Positions 37,701 to 50,300 of a stretch of 64,000 nt of DNA are shown here, piece after piece. Made by a program: the position numbers and the translations under genes. Under the pieces are notes generated by a model. The model did no database searches, was not told the origin of the DNA, and saw only the letters and a program-made list of their open reading frames with translations. The stretch covers positions 12,549,263 through 12,613,262 of the forward strand of contig CM021317.1 of the NCBI GenBank assembly GCA_010645155.1, given 5' to 3'. Within the stretch, counting starts at the first letter, position 1, and every line of letters begins with the position of its first letter. The stretch comes from Tigriopus japonicus. Its lineage: Eukaryota > Arthropoda > Copepoda > Harpacticoida > Harpacticidae.

Positions 37701-40700
37701 TTTGTGACTCTGATGGTGTGGCTTACATGTTGATCATGAACAAAACTCGGGATAATGAGATAATCTTTAAATTAGGAGGATTTCTTCCGGATAACAAGGT
37801 AAGCTTAATTCTGAGCTAAGATTTGCGATTCATGTGTAGTATATTTTTTATTTTATCTTTTATGTATTCTTGTTCGGTTTGAAAACTCAAAGTCATCAGA
37901 AAGTAGAATTAAGAAGCTTAACTGGTAATGTTGACGATGTGAGGTCCGGACGAAAGAGCGAACCAGTGTTGCCAGAACATTTCGAACTAGTCATGCCAAA
38001 AACATCAAGACAAAGGCCAGCTTTGGTTGAACAGAAACAAATTGTGACATGCCATGAAAGTCCCTTTAGATAACAAATTTGGAAACCAACAGTATTGAAA
38101 TTATGCAATTCAGACGTTGTAGATTTACTCCAAAGAATGACTATGATATTAAAACTGCTCATTAATAATCTGGAATCTGAAAATTCTGCTAATCAAGAAT
38201 TTTCATTAGGTCACAAGCTAAAGATGCTTTTGTCTCTGTTTTGAAAGTAGCACATGCTGTACATGGCATTAGCCATTTTACAATTTGAAACTATTGATTT
38301 TGGAAATATCTGGCAGCGCTGCTTTGTTGCTCTTTCATCCGGACCTCACATTGTCACCATTGCCGCTTATCTTGTGATTAATTTAAGTATTAATTGATTT
38401 TGGATGAATGAATACACTGGTGAAACACCTTTTTATGGAACGATATTCGGTTTGAAATATTTAGAAACCAAATATGAATGTTAGGTGCTTAGGCTTACAG
38501 CATAACCTTAACTTTTAATGCAACTTTAATACTGATGCTGAGCTCGAGAATGTGTTTTCCACTTTTGAAATTTTGACGTGAACCTTTAAACCTAATATGA
38601 TCATTTAAATCTAACATGACGTAGTAACTGTTGTCTTTAGGTTGAATTCTAGTTTAAAAGCAAGGGTAGAGAAGTAAATGTTCCATTACATTTTTATCGT
38701 TCCGGAAGCAAAAAACAAGTTCATTAACTGTCCTTTTGCTGATAGCAAAGATACCCATTAACCTCTTGAATTCATTGAAGTCTCCGGAATATAATGCCAA
38801 AAAGTCCAGGACATGCAAAAAAAGCTTGGTGTGGCCATCCCGGCAAATCAATCCCGGAAACTTAAATGGATGCAAGAAGCTTGATAGAGACCCTTATCAT
38901 TACACTTTCCTTCTTTGCTTCAAGACCAAGAAAAACGTGAAAGAAAGATGACTCTCTTTTACTTTAAATTTAAACTAAGATTACATCTAATGTGAAACAA
39001 TAACATTCATTTACTAAAATGCTCTTTTTATAGTCTTACGTGGCTGTTGGTATTGGCCAAGACAGTAAAAATTTGCGAAACATGGACATGATGGCCTGCA
39101 GAAGAGAAGGTAAGTTGGATCCGAAGAAACGATATTTTTACAAAATATTCAATGGAAAATATATCTTCACTTTGAGACTGACAATGCCGAAAGCGTAGCT
39201 CAAGCTAAATGAAACGCAAAAACATGAGCGCAACAAAAAAAAGAAACTGGAGGTTCTCAAAAGGTCTTTATTTCTTCATCTTTTTGATACAATATCTTAA
39301 GTGAATGATTGAAATTTGCATCATATTTTTTTAATGAAGAGGAGAGTTTTTTATACGCAACCGATGAAAGAGAAAAGACGTACAACCTTTGAGTTTATTA
39401 CACAACATTTCTGTTCTGAGGTACATTAAGAAGTTCCAAAATGGGTCAATCTTTTTTGCTAGGGTTCAATTTGGGAGCTGTATTAATAGAATGACCTACC
39501 AGTAAAGTCAGCTTTTCGTTAGAGGACCGTAAAATCCAGCTTTGGGTTCCTCTTTTTGGGAGGTTACCTGAACAATATTTCATGAAAATGACGAAATGAA
39601 CGAGAACGAAATAATCTAGCTGAAGTTTAACTCCCACACTTTTAACAGAGTACGCACATGGGTCGTGTGTCATGTGCAAATATCAATTCCAGAAAACTGG
39701 AGTGCCAACACTCCCTATGAACGAAAAAATCTTTGCAACAGGCTCAATTCCATTGCGCATTATTGGACGCACGTTTTTCGGACTATGTATTGTTCTCATG
39801 ATTGCTTTGTATCAGCTAATAAAGGGAGTCCAATACATATATTTCGATTTTTGTTTAAAGCGGGCGGAAATCGATCCTAAACTGGTTATTTGTGCCCATA
39901 AAAATTAACGGATTTGAATATTTTTTTAAAAGAGCGAATCCCAAAATCATATACCAAAATAACCTGCTTTCTAAATTGATCATTTCTTTGCAGACAATAT
40001 TGTGATGTTAAGACACTACTTATTAGAAGATTCGACGTCGCAACCGTTTCGTCATCGCCAACGAATCCGGTTACAAAACTCCGATGTGGATCGAGAAACA
40101 GGCTTTGTTTGGTGCCAATTTCAGCGTCCAATCAATCCCACTGATCGATTCGATCTGGACTTAACCCAAAGGCTTCACCACTTTTACTTTTGGGGCGAGA
40201 TCGATAACCAATCAATGTGAGTGTCATGTAAAAGTAGATCGCATGTTAACGCATCTAAGATTTTTCTGGAGTGCACTAAAATCAAGTCAAAGTAACGATC
40301 CTTAAACAAATACTCTCATGTCATCAGTCCTGTTTGAACCAAAGCAGCTGGAGCATGTGTCTATACCTGAAACCGTTAAGATGACGCAATTTTGGTACAC
40401 TCTAAAACAGGGGTCGGCAACCGGTGGGCCCAAGGGTGATCATTGATGGGCCAACGAGCAATGCGGAAAGCCTTAAATTATGGTCCCAAGAGACATCCAT
40501 AGTTCTGTAATTGTGAACCCAGAGGTCTTTGATGGCCCATGAACCTGCCACTATCTGTATGGTTAGGCCCCGACTTCACCAAACCAAATTTGGTGGGCCC
40601 TGACACAAAAACGGTTGCCGACCTCTGCTCTAAAAAATCTTTACTGCGTTTTTGCACGAAAACAGAGCATCCCAATATCAAGTCAAATTAACGATCCTTA

Positions 40701-41061
40701 GATTTACTCTCGATCTCAAATCATAAGGTGTATGGAGCTTGGAAGAGTACCTACCTAAGGAACGTTAATCTGACTTGATTTTGGTATGCTCTGGAAAAAA
40801 GTTACATGCACCAACCCTTTGTGATAGTTAGTTTTTATTTTCAAGACTTTCATTCATTTCAGACCAATTTTGCCGAACCCTGACCGCATTTTCAAGTCTT
40901 ATTACGACTTCAACATATCCGAAGTGTACAATGAAATTGTTTTCGACTCAGGAATTTTGGACTTCAATTCCGCAGGAGAAACTTTCAAGAGACCTTTTGT
41001 CGTCACCCTTCCATTCTCGTTGCTGGTTTTCGTCTTAGGAAGTTTGAATACATATTGTTAA
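31708..41061 (+). CDS. Secreted Reeler + DOMON domain protein (FRRS1-like, no cytochrome b561)
   Basis: Exons: 31708-31790, 32631-32851, 33906-34070, 37427-37572, 37640-37798, 39034-39109, 39994-40216 and 40863-41061; the frame stays open throughout (423 aa). Residues 1-22 form a signal peptide (LTVGVFLLLAKPPVFA). A Reeler domain spans about 34-200, with FDSFMIQAR, a RCGQNPRAAVV segment and LTFTWKAP..VGPIQFQ. A DOMON domain follows from about 206, with CGRTVSCFRVC, SYVAVGIGQDS and MMACRRE. The C-terminus is a hydrophobic tail (LPFSLLVFVLGSLNTYC) after a small-residue NSAG site, which suggests a GPI anchor or single membrane anchor. Reeler-DOMON proteins of the FRRS1 group normally continue into a six-helix cytochrome b561 reductase; here the gene stops before it. 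Haem binding or reductase partnership is therefore inference. Intron 3 uses a GC donor and is full of repeats. Confidence 0.88.
34125..35248. mobile_element. Long-TIR element (family L2), copy 2, with internal insertions
   Basis: The left arm 34125-34295 and right arm about 35090-35248 match each other in reverse complement and also match the arms at 7845-8510. Shared blocks include GCACAAAGGTTGCTTAGGTG at the tip and AAAACAGGGCCGTTGGCTGT inside. The centre is longer than in copy 1 and contains two inverted copies of a SINE-like sequence. It lies in the GC-AG intron 3 of the Reeler-DOMON gene. Confidence 0.75.
34560..34775 (-). mobile_element. tRNA-derived SINE
   Basis: Read on the minus strand, an RNA polymerase III A-box-like AGAGTGGCCGCC is followed about 60 nt later by a perfect B box, GGTTCGAATCC (about 34685-34695). 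Next comes a non-tRNA body containing GATGAGTGTAATCGAAC and TTCTGGGGCCAAAATGACTA. The body recurs inverted on the plus strand at about 34350-34428 (ACGAGTGTAATCGAAC, GGGGCCAAAATGGCTAGGG), where the tRNA head is missing. A functional tRNA is unlikely because no acceptor stem closes. Confidence 0.65.
35742..36712. repeat. Minisatellite cluster and foldback of GGGGATAAACGGGAT
   Basis: There are four sub-parts. 35742-35815: about 3.5 units of 21 bp built on GGGGATAAACGGGAT. About 36154-36272: about 3.5 units of 33 bp with CCCCTTTATCCCCGTTATTC, the C-rich complement type. About 36531-36612: four units of about 20 bp with ATGCTTGAAAAGTAGGAAAA. 36646-36675: a hairpin of TCCCGTTTATCCC with GGGATAAACGGGA over a 4-nt loop. 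The motif thus appears in both orientations across about 1 kb. ACTAACCCTGC (about 36317) and ACCAACCCTGC (about 36702) repeat. It lies in intron 3 of the Reeler-DOMON gene. Confidence 0.85.
40241..40656. mobile_element. MITE family L1, copy interrupted by a hAT element
   Basis: The left TIR runs GCATGTTAACGCATCTAAGA, then TTTTTCTGGAGTGCACTAAA and ATCAAGTCAAAGTAACGATC. The matching right TIR, read in reverse, is GCAAAAACGCAGTAAAGATT then TTTTAGAGTGTACCAAAATT. In the window it is split by 40408-40627. Removing that insert and one copy of its 8-bp duplication restores a continuous TIR. It lies in the last intron of the Reeler-DOMON gene. Confidence 0.8.
40408..40627. mobile_element. hAT MITE, CAGGGGTCGGCAACC family, copy C (nested)
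   Basis: It begins CAGGGGTCGGCAACCGG and ends CGGTTGCCGACCTCTG, a nearly perfect 16-17-bp TIR. It is flanked by a perfect 8-bp duplication CTCTAAAA (40400-40407 and 40628-40635). The 220-bp interior has GGGCC/GGCCC motifs shared with copies A and B. Its target is the right TIR of an L1-family MITE. Confidence 0.93.
40657..40808. mobile_element. MITE family L1, adjacent second copy
   Basis: The left CAGAGCATCCCAATATCAAG and the right, read in reverse, CCAGAGCATACCAAAATCAA continue on both sides into GTCA.ATTAACG.TCCTTAG. The copy abuts the interrupted L1 element at 40241-40656, giving a tandem pair of the same family in one 646-bp intron. Confidence 0.7.
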
Positions 41062-41312
41062 AGGTCACACTTCAAAAAACTTCCAAGGCAGTGGATTTGA
41101 AATTGTATATTTTATTGTGATTGCTAAGCACATGAGTCGAGCACAGAACTTGAGGATCATAAATAGAAAATAATAAGATTAAAGTTGTAACTTATTCCTG
41201 ACATTTTATGCTGTTATTGTTGTCGATGGTAATCGTGAAGATCATGACGAGTATGTATAGGACAAAAAGTTGGCTGTCAAAAGTCTTTGGTGGTAAATGA
41301 CGTGATGGATGC
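41062..41312. promoter_or_regulatory. Convergent 3' ends; crossing polyadenylation signals
   Basis: Only 251 bp separate the stop codons of the Reeler-DOMON gene (plus) and the ARIP4 gene (minus). The nearest plus-strand signal is ATTAAA at 41178-41183. The nearest minus-strand signal is AATAAA, reading TTTATT at 41111-41116 on the plus strand. If both are used, the two 3' UTRs overlap by about 70 bp or more. Confidence 0.45.
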
Positions 41313-44300
41313 TCAAGAACTTTGATTAATTTGATTCACTTGAGATTCCGCGTTAAATAGTGGTGAAGGCGAAGTGGTTCCGTGATAATTGGTGGAACCT
41401 GCCGAGGTAACCATTTGGAACAACTCTTGAGCTGGACTGGGATTAGTGGCATTACTAGGCTTTGACACTTCGTCTGACGAAGAATCCGATAATGTCACTA
41501 CATCATTCTCACCTCCGTTCAAGTGACTATTACTACTACCCGTTGCCGTTTGTGGTGGTTGAGATGGTACCCGATGTTGTTGAGGTTGCTCCTGACCAAG
41601 GTTCCCATTAACCATTGCGCTCAAAAGACCTTGGGGTAAACGTATCTTGATGATCTTCTCTCCCATTCTCAGGTAAATTCCCTTGGGAGTCCGGATCACC
41701 ATGACCTTTTGCCCTTGCTTGAGAGCGATGGGAGGTTGTCCCGTGGAATTCGTAGGGATGAGCATGTCTTTGGGAATGAGTATCTCTTGCATATCCACTC
41801 CTTGTTTGGCCAAAGCTTCCGCGGGAAATTTCTTCACAGGATTACTTGGGACAACGGGGGGAATTCCCGGCGGAGTCGATGCCGGAGCCATTCGTTTCTC
41901 CGGTGAGATTTGTGCCACGCCCCAATTAGGAGTAATATCAGATCCATAACTTGGGTAAGGCAAGTTGGTTTCCTTGAGACAAGGCTCGAAATAAGGTTGG
42001 GAAGGATCGAAGGCATCGGTTCGATCCCAATGTTGGGTGACTCCTCGAGGATTTCTTGAAGAAGTCATTGGACTCACATCATCTTGGATAAAGGGCCGCA
42101 CATTGGCCACGGGTCTTTGAAACCATTTGGTATGGTTATTGGACATAAAGGAAGAGGATGATGAAGAGGGAATGGGACCCATTTGAGGGGTGAAATGTTG
42201 GTATTGATTGGTGTAGCTGGCACGGGTTAATCCGTTCGATCCTGGTTGGTTCAAATTCGTGGCAGATCCACCCGCTTGTGGGTAGAATGCAGCATATGAT
42301 GGGCGAGTATAGGTGATCTTAGAAGTTCGTTCCAAGGCGTAACTTCGCTCAGCCAACCGTTTTTCGGCTCGACTGAGTTTCTTCTCCTTCCGATCCACCA
42401 ATAAACTTTCATGGGTGAATGGTTCTTTGGTCATGAGATGGCCATAATCTTTGATTACGTTTTTGAGCACATCATCGTTGTATTTAGGGATAGCATTCGA
42501 ATGATCTTGAATAGGAGGATCTTGTTCATTCTCACAAATGAGGCTGTTGATGTCCTTTGAACTGAGATGATTGTCGGGGTTTTGTTCATCTACCACTCGA
42601 TCTGCCATACCTGAAATAGGAAGCTTGATAATGATTCCATCCGTTTTGTTATTCGGATCAGATTCTTTCTAAGCGTTAGGATGGACATTTCCTGTCTTAA
42701 GTAAATATCGCAACCGATGTTTGACCCTTAGGTTTGACGATTAGTGGGTTTTGTCGCTAGCGTCTTAATCCCTAAAGGGATGTACGAGTAATGCATCCGT
42801 GCAATCATCGTTTGTTATGGATTTTTAGAGCCATCTCCATTGAAAAAAAATATCTTCTTGAAATGTCTTCTTGTAAAGTATATTGGTTGACATTTCCAGA
42901 AAAAATAGGAATGGACCGTGACATGTGGAAAAGTAGAGGTATCCTGGCTTCTTGTAACTTTGCACTTCTCCCGAACTAAAGTAATCCTAAGGATTTCAAG
43001 AGCAATGTTTCGTTCATACGTATTTTTCTTTCCTTAAAAATGTCCCATCTTATATCTTCTTCCAACATTTACATTTAAAATACATCATGGAATTTAAAGG
43101 AACCAAAGATATATCAAGCTTGCACGGAGTGGGTTTTTAAGCAAATATATCTGCCCCTAAAGTTTCAATTTTTATTGAGAATGCTTGAACGAGCATCTAG
43201 AAGAGCAATTTGAATTCTACGAAACAGAAATCGACATTTTTTTGGTTAAATTGAACGGTAATATTTAACAAAATTTCCGTAAATTGCATTGCTTGTTGCT
43301 TAAGCAATTTGAGAAGTTCTTGGAATCTCATTCTTTTAATCAAGAATCACGACCTGGATGCCTCGGCTACTGGTAAACGCCATTTTTTCAAATTCTGTGC
43401 CAGACAGAGAAAAATCTGGTTAAACCAGTTGTCTGGTTGTTAATATAAAGCTGCTTAATTTCATCTTGATCGACTGATTTGGGTCTATTTTTCTCCCGTT
43501 TCAGCGCGTATGTACTGCGACTATTACAAATTCCGGAACGTTGTTGCTCGTGAACGGAGGAACGCATGATGCTGAAATTTAGCAAACGACATCCTTAAAT
43601 GCCTGTTGTATCAATCTTATCAAAACAAAGTCATTTATGGAATTCGATCTATAAAAAATCCACAGCTGAACGCCTGAGTGGAGACTACCATGTCTTCCGA
43701 TTTCCTTGATTTAACCAAAGAAATCGACAGCTTCCGGTAAAAATAACCGGAAAAATTACAAACCCTCACTCAATCGCAAAACTCACCTTGCTTATTCACT
43801 TGACGATCATAAATTTTCTTCTCAATGGAGTTGTCGCAAACCAATCGATAGATGTGCGAGACTTTGGTTTGTCCATATCGATAGACTCGACAAACGGCTT
43901 GCGAATCGTGACACGGATTCCACGAAGCGTCCAAAACCACCACGCGATTCGCCCCCACCAAATTGATTCCCAAAGAACCCGCTCTCGTGGAAACCATGAA
44001 CAAAGGAATGTCCGAACTGGCATTGAAGGCATTGATCAGACGTTCACGCTCTTGAGCAGGGGTCGATCCATCCAGACGATAATAAGTCTGTCCCGGAACC
44101 CAAGTGCGATTGCTGGAACCCGGAACTCGACGTTGTTGGAGGTATTCTTCGATGAGGTTCAAAGTGAGAAGCGACTGGCTGAAGAGGAGGAGTCGATCTC
44201 CGGCTTTGATGGTCTCGTCCAAGATGGCAAAGAAAACTTGGAATTTGGCGGAGTTCTCTAAGACTCCGGTCTCGTAGGTACTCATGATTTCCTGGGCCTG

Positions 44301-47300
44301 AAATGAGTTACAAGTGTGATCCAGAGGAATTCTCGTTATGTCACGTGGTTTTTGGATCTTACCCAATCGTAACTGATTTCGTCTTTCTTGGTCTCGGCCA
44401 AGAATGGGTTGAAACCCCCCTGAATGGGATCCAGCTGTGCAGGAATGGCCGGGTTACTTCCACGCGCACCAAGGCCGCTCTTTTTGCCCTTCTTTTGCTT
44501 GTTTGCATTTTGAACGGCAGATTGAAACTCGTCCAGCTCGATGTCCAAGTCATCCAGCAAACCCCGTTGACCAAGTTTCACTACGAGCAAAATCCAGTGT
44601 TAACAAGATACCAAACTGTGAGATGATCTGGGGGTTTGTTTACGGCTTACTCATGTATTGATGAAGGACATCTGGGTGATTCCAGATCTTGCAACAAACG
44701 GCAAACGCTTTCAATGGATTCGAAACCGATCGATTGAACACAAGCTCGTCCATGAAGCGTTTGTACAAGGCTCGTTGAATATCTGTCATCCGGAGAAGAA
44801 TGACATGCTCATTTTTGGGCGGAAGGGATTGTTGAAGCACTTTATGGCCACGTCTGAAGCAGAAATAGGGCATTTATCAGATTTGACCTTGACCTTGTTT
44901 GTATTTGTTAACAAAAGTTTTATCGAAATTTGTGTTAAGGTGTTCAAGAAAGACACAATCAAGTCAGATTAGCGATCCTCAAGTAAACTAGTACACTTTT
45001 AGGTTATGACTTGTGTAGGAAACACAACAGTTGGGTACACAGTATTCTTTTGGAATATGTCTTGATTTTGTTACGCTCTTATATTGCCCTTCTATAAAAC
45101 TTTAAAACAATATTAAAACTAGTGATGGAACGAAAGGGCTCATAACCGAAACCGAAAGTTTCGGCCGAAAGAGGGCTTAACCGAAAGCGAAAGCGAAAGG
45201 AGCTGACTACAAAGTCGTATGAATGCAAAATCCCCCTGAATAATTAAATTGCTCATGTGTTTGATGTTGGGTAGTCGCAAATTTTGAAAAATCGGGAAAT
45301 ATAAATTTCAGAGGTTTTGGGACGAAAAATTTTCAACTTTGTTGTCAAACTCCATCCTTTTAATGCATGTCTGCTTTCGGTAGGCATAACCAAAAGCGCT
45401 TTCGGTCCATCACTAATTAAAATACAACTTTAAAACAATTGAATCGCAAGTCAACAACAATACTTCAAGGAGTGTTGATCTGACTTGGCTTTGGTTTACT
45501 CCACCTAGTTGAATTATTGCAACTAATATGCGGCTTATTATGATTGATGATTTCCAGAAGCATTTTTAAGTACCTACCTTTGAACAAATCCCTTAAGTTG
45601 AGTGTGAAGAACATGGGCTCGATGCAACATTAGACGAAAATCCTTCTGAGTCGAGTCCAAACATTGGCCGTTTTGAATGGGTCTCTCAAACATGTTGGAG
45701 AACTCAGTTTTGGTTCCGAGAAAATTGGGACGAACAAAGTCAACCATGCACCTAAAGTGAATCAAAAATGTGTTTTGATGTATTCCAAATGGTTTCTCAC
45801 TGAGTGAGCAATATCATAGTAGCAAGTTAGGAAATATTGTTTAAAAGGTCTTTGATTATGTTGCTTCCAAATTTAACTCATTTTCATCCGCCTTTTGACG
45901 TACTTAAATGGTATTTGTAAAGTTCAAGGGCCACCAAAATAATGTAATATGCCTTACCAGTACTCCATGAGATTGTTCTGTAACGGATAACCAGTGAGAA
46001 CGATCCGACGCTTCGTTCTGATGGCCTTTAAAGTCTGAGAAATGGACGCGTGCGAGTTCTTGATTCGGTGACCTTCGTCACAAATTACCAAGTCTGGTCC
46101 CGGATTGATTAAAGCAGCTTGAATATCTAAAGGTCAGTCAGGAACAGAAAGAATTCGCTTGAAAAGAATACTCGAGTTTGACGTAATAAAAAAGATATGT
46201 TAGCTCACCATTCAACATGGATTTAGTCTTATCCTCCTCTTCCAGATCGATACATTCGGGGCCTTTGTTCTTCTTCTTTCGCGCTTTTCGCGGCTTTTTG
46301 CACGCAAATTGTCGATACAACTCGTAACCCATGAGCAATACACCACCAAGCCTCCGCCAATCAGCGATAATCTAATCGATTGAAGAAGACCAAAGTTAGC
46401 CAAAGTTGGTTCAAAGGATCTCTTCCCAAGCTCAATCCATCACCAACCAACCTTTGTGCGTTGTTCCAAATTCTTGAGTGAATCGTTCAGGGCGTGAACA
46501 TGGAAACTTCTCGGTTCCACCGTCCCAGTGTCACTTAAACTGGATTGATCGGCAGAAGTGGGTAACCAATGGTTGAACTCGGCCAACCAGTTTTGAATGG
46601 TATTTATGGGAACAATACAGAGGATGTGACGACCTTCAGGAGAAAGAGACATCGCGTCAAAACATGTTGTTAACGTTATGAAAGGACCAAATTTCCACCC
46701 AAGAGTATTGAAGAATATTTGGTAATCCAGAGGAGGTCAACACTAAAGTGAAGTACACGAAATGTGTACGAAGCTTGGAGATAAAGAGCTCTTCAAGTGC
46801 TCTCATAGAGAGAGAGGAAATCGTGGAAAGACCCATTCTGTTCATCAGAAAAGACCACAGAGAGATTGACGTACACGGCCATAGTACTCTTATTCTCTTT
46901 CTCAGTTGAGCATGCACCTTCCTCGTGAGACTCGGTAATCGTCTTATATAAACTCAATTGGACTCAAGTGATTCAGTTTTGTAATAGGTTAAGAGAGAGC
47001 GGTTGGCCTCAAAAAAATATCGCGTTAGAAAGGTCGTTGTGCAAGATTCAATTAAAGCCACCTAAAACTGCAATTGCTTTCCAATTCCGAGCTATTCATT
47101 GCAATCTACAATCTTAGATTGGGGTTTTCTAGAGGGCTAACAGAGAAATGACACTCCGAAAATATTCATGAGTCACCAAGCCTGCACTGTGTGTGCTATG
47201 GGATATGATGTTGAACACGCTAAGTTATGTGATTCACAACCCGAACTTGCATTTTTAGGGAGTCAGTGGCAAAATTGCTCATTCAACTGCTTTGGTTGAA

Positions 47301-50300
47301 CACGAGCAATGTATGATGAATCAAGTCACTTGACAACCTTGCTGTCAGATCAATGAAGTGTGTTCAAAGCAAATCTCCACCGACTGTACTGGAGTGACAT
47401 TTCTCAGTTAGCCCTCTAGGGTTTTCTAGCGGAAATGAAGCTTTTCTCGATTATATCACAATGTTTTGGACGTTCAGTTTTGAAACAACGTTGTTAATTT
47501 TGATACTTGAAGATTAATTCTGAAAGTCACACTACTTTATCAGCGCAATAAATAAACGCTTATGACGTAAAATGGAATTTTTCATTCAATAGGCTTGGTT
47601 CAGATGATATTAAAAATATAAAAAAAACTAAAAATGGCAAATCCAGTAAATTCTTGATTGGAGAGTTATTCACTAACCAGTATCGAAAAACTAATCTGAT
47701 CTTAGTTTGTGTTAAATGCTTCTAGAGGATCAATCTTTCAACTTTCTTTCGGAGATTGAGGGGACAACAAGGTACCGGGTGTTCTAAATCAAACGAAACT
47801 ACTTCAGTAAAATATCTATAGCTCGTAATTAAAACATTAGATCAAGCTGAGCATAGAAATTGACAAACAACTGGCCCAAAACGTCAAAAAACATTTTCCC
47901 ATTGCTTTTATGTTAAGTCGACGATTTTTGTCACAGAGGCTGCATAGTGTCCAGTCTATGATTGGGTCATTTCTCTTTTTCTCAAATTTTAACTTTGATC
48001 GAAGCCTGTAAACATCTCGCACTATTTTGAGCTAGGTATGTTTGCAATCGTATATCCTCTTGGTAAATCTTGTCAGAGTCAAAAAGACCTTGTGAAACTT
48101 CCTTCAATGGAACCTTGCCGAGATCTTCCCATGGCTCTACTTCGTTACGAAACGGTCATCAAATTACCTGGCGTCGCCTTGAGGAAGATATCACAGAAGG
48201 TGACTAATTGGATGGTCTTTCCTAATCCCATGGAGTGAGCCAGAATGCATCCAAACCCTTGGGATTGAGAATATCTCGCCTGAGACTCGATGACATTATC
48301 ATAAAGGAATCGAATGCCTCCAATTTGATGGGGCTTGATCACTCGGGCCAATTGGCTGGCCAAGTAAATTGGCCTATCCTCCTGGCCATGGCCCACATTC
48401 ACCAGAACGTTTCCATCTGCATCGGGTACATTTAATCTGCAATATAAGCATTGGTCATAACTTGTCGTTCCCAAGAGAACACTTCAGGCCTTTCCCACCT
48501 GTCATCCACATGCATTCCAGAGTCATTGGGATCGTCATCAGGCTCATCGTCGTCATTGAGATTTGAACCCAAAGCCTGAGCCTTAGCCTCCTGAACCTCG
48601 TGATCGGAGACCAACAAGACATCAGAATCTGACGAGAGATCCGAACTGAGTTGGATAATCTCTTGTTGTTTGGCCTCCAATTCACGGAGTTCCTTCAACC
48701 GTTTTTCCTTAATTTGTCGAAGAAATTCCTCTTGGAGCATTTGTTTCCGTTGGGCGTGTTGTTGCTCTTGAAGGCGTCGCAAACGCTCTTCTTCGGCTGC
48801 CTAAAATACCATGGGAATGGAAATGACGTTAATAGAATAAGTGGTTTGACCTCTTAAAAGCTTCTCATTACTATTGAGTGGAGTAACGTGCCTTTACAGT
48901 ATATTACATGACTCTCTGGCTGAAGATGCTTCTGGGAAATTTAATCATCTCTGTCCTAAAGACAATACGTTACGAGACGATTTTTTACTACAACCTTTTC
49001 ATCTTCATTACTCAACAGAGTTAACCGGTGGAAAGTACCTCAATTCCTCGAAATAGAAAGCCTATTTACCTTGAACTAGATATTGTCTCTTTCATTTCTC
49101 TTACCTGTGCTTCTTTGGTTCCGGAATCCAATTGTTCCTTGGACAAAACATTTTTGATATTCCTCCTCATATTCTTCCGTTTCTGGCGCTTCAATCGCTT
49201 TTGTTCACTTTTATCCGAACCGCTATTTTGGCCTTTGGAGGTCTCAGCCTCCTCCAAATTCTCATTATCCTCGGATCCGGAACTCGATGCGTCCTCATCC
49301 GAAGAACTATCGGTTCCAGATCGGTTTTGGTTTTCCAAACGCATTCGCTTTGCCCTTTTACGCTCATTTTGGACGTGTTCGCCGGATTTTCGCTTCCGAT
49401 TAGATTCGTCATCGGATGAGTTTTCCGGTTTCGAAGAGGCGGATGTGTGCCCGTCTTCTTGGGTCTTGGATGGACTTTTGGGCGGGGTATTTTGGACGGG
49501 AGAAAGCTTGCCGGATTCTTCGTCGTCTTCCATTTGTTTGGGCTCGATGAGGTTTTCTCGGTTGCTCTTGGGACTGAACAGTTGTGAAGTCAGATCCAGG
49601 GGCTCTATTGGAAAACAAAAATCCAAAATCAAGTGAATGTGGCTTATACAACAAGTACTCCTTAAGAATACCAGAGAAGAATGAATGACAAGTTCTATTC
49701 AATCACCTCGAGGATACACTACTCAATTACATGTATCGGTCATTTTTTTAATAACTACCTCTTCCCTCTCTATGACAGGTTCTGCATCATTTGTAGAACT
49801 AAAGTACTAATTTGACGAAAAAACACCCAACCATTGTGTTTGTCAAACCATTCAGGAAAAAAATCAATTTGAAAATATTTCAAGAACACCACGACATCAT
49901 ACAAAGCGAATCCGTACTTTGCCATCCTCATCCTTCAAAATGTTTAAGTTTCAGCGCCGTAGTACACTGAAGACACGTGTACTGCTGTGTATTGTCTCTA
50001 CCTCCCTTTTAGTAGGCCTCACGTGCAGCTCAAGTCACGTGTTAGCCGAGGCATTATGACACACTCTTATACAAGAAGCGAATGGCCTACTCGGGTTTCT
50101 TGTTTTTGGCTTTCCTCAAAAAATGAACAAAGAAAGGTACAAATAATTTGAGGTTTAGATTGGCCAAATGGTTAGATTATTTCTTGAATCGGTAGGCTCC
50201 TACCAAAATGAAACAAAAAAAAATTGATTCGTATGATGTCGTACGACTTCTAGTCTTTCCCGAAAATGTTCGAAGCTTTATTTGTACTTTTGATTCCATG

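Noticed and set aside
43788..44261. 157-codon plus-strand open frame
   Set aside because: It is antisense to ARIP4 exon 11, which encodes helicase motifs V and VI.
48437..48498. Reading straight through between ARIP4 exons 3 and 4
   Set aside because: It gives a stop (TAA) shortly after and breaks homology. A 62-nt GT-AG intron restores [14 protein letters not shown], which matches the family.
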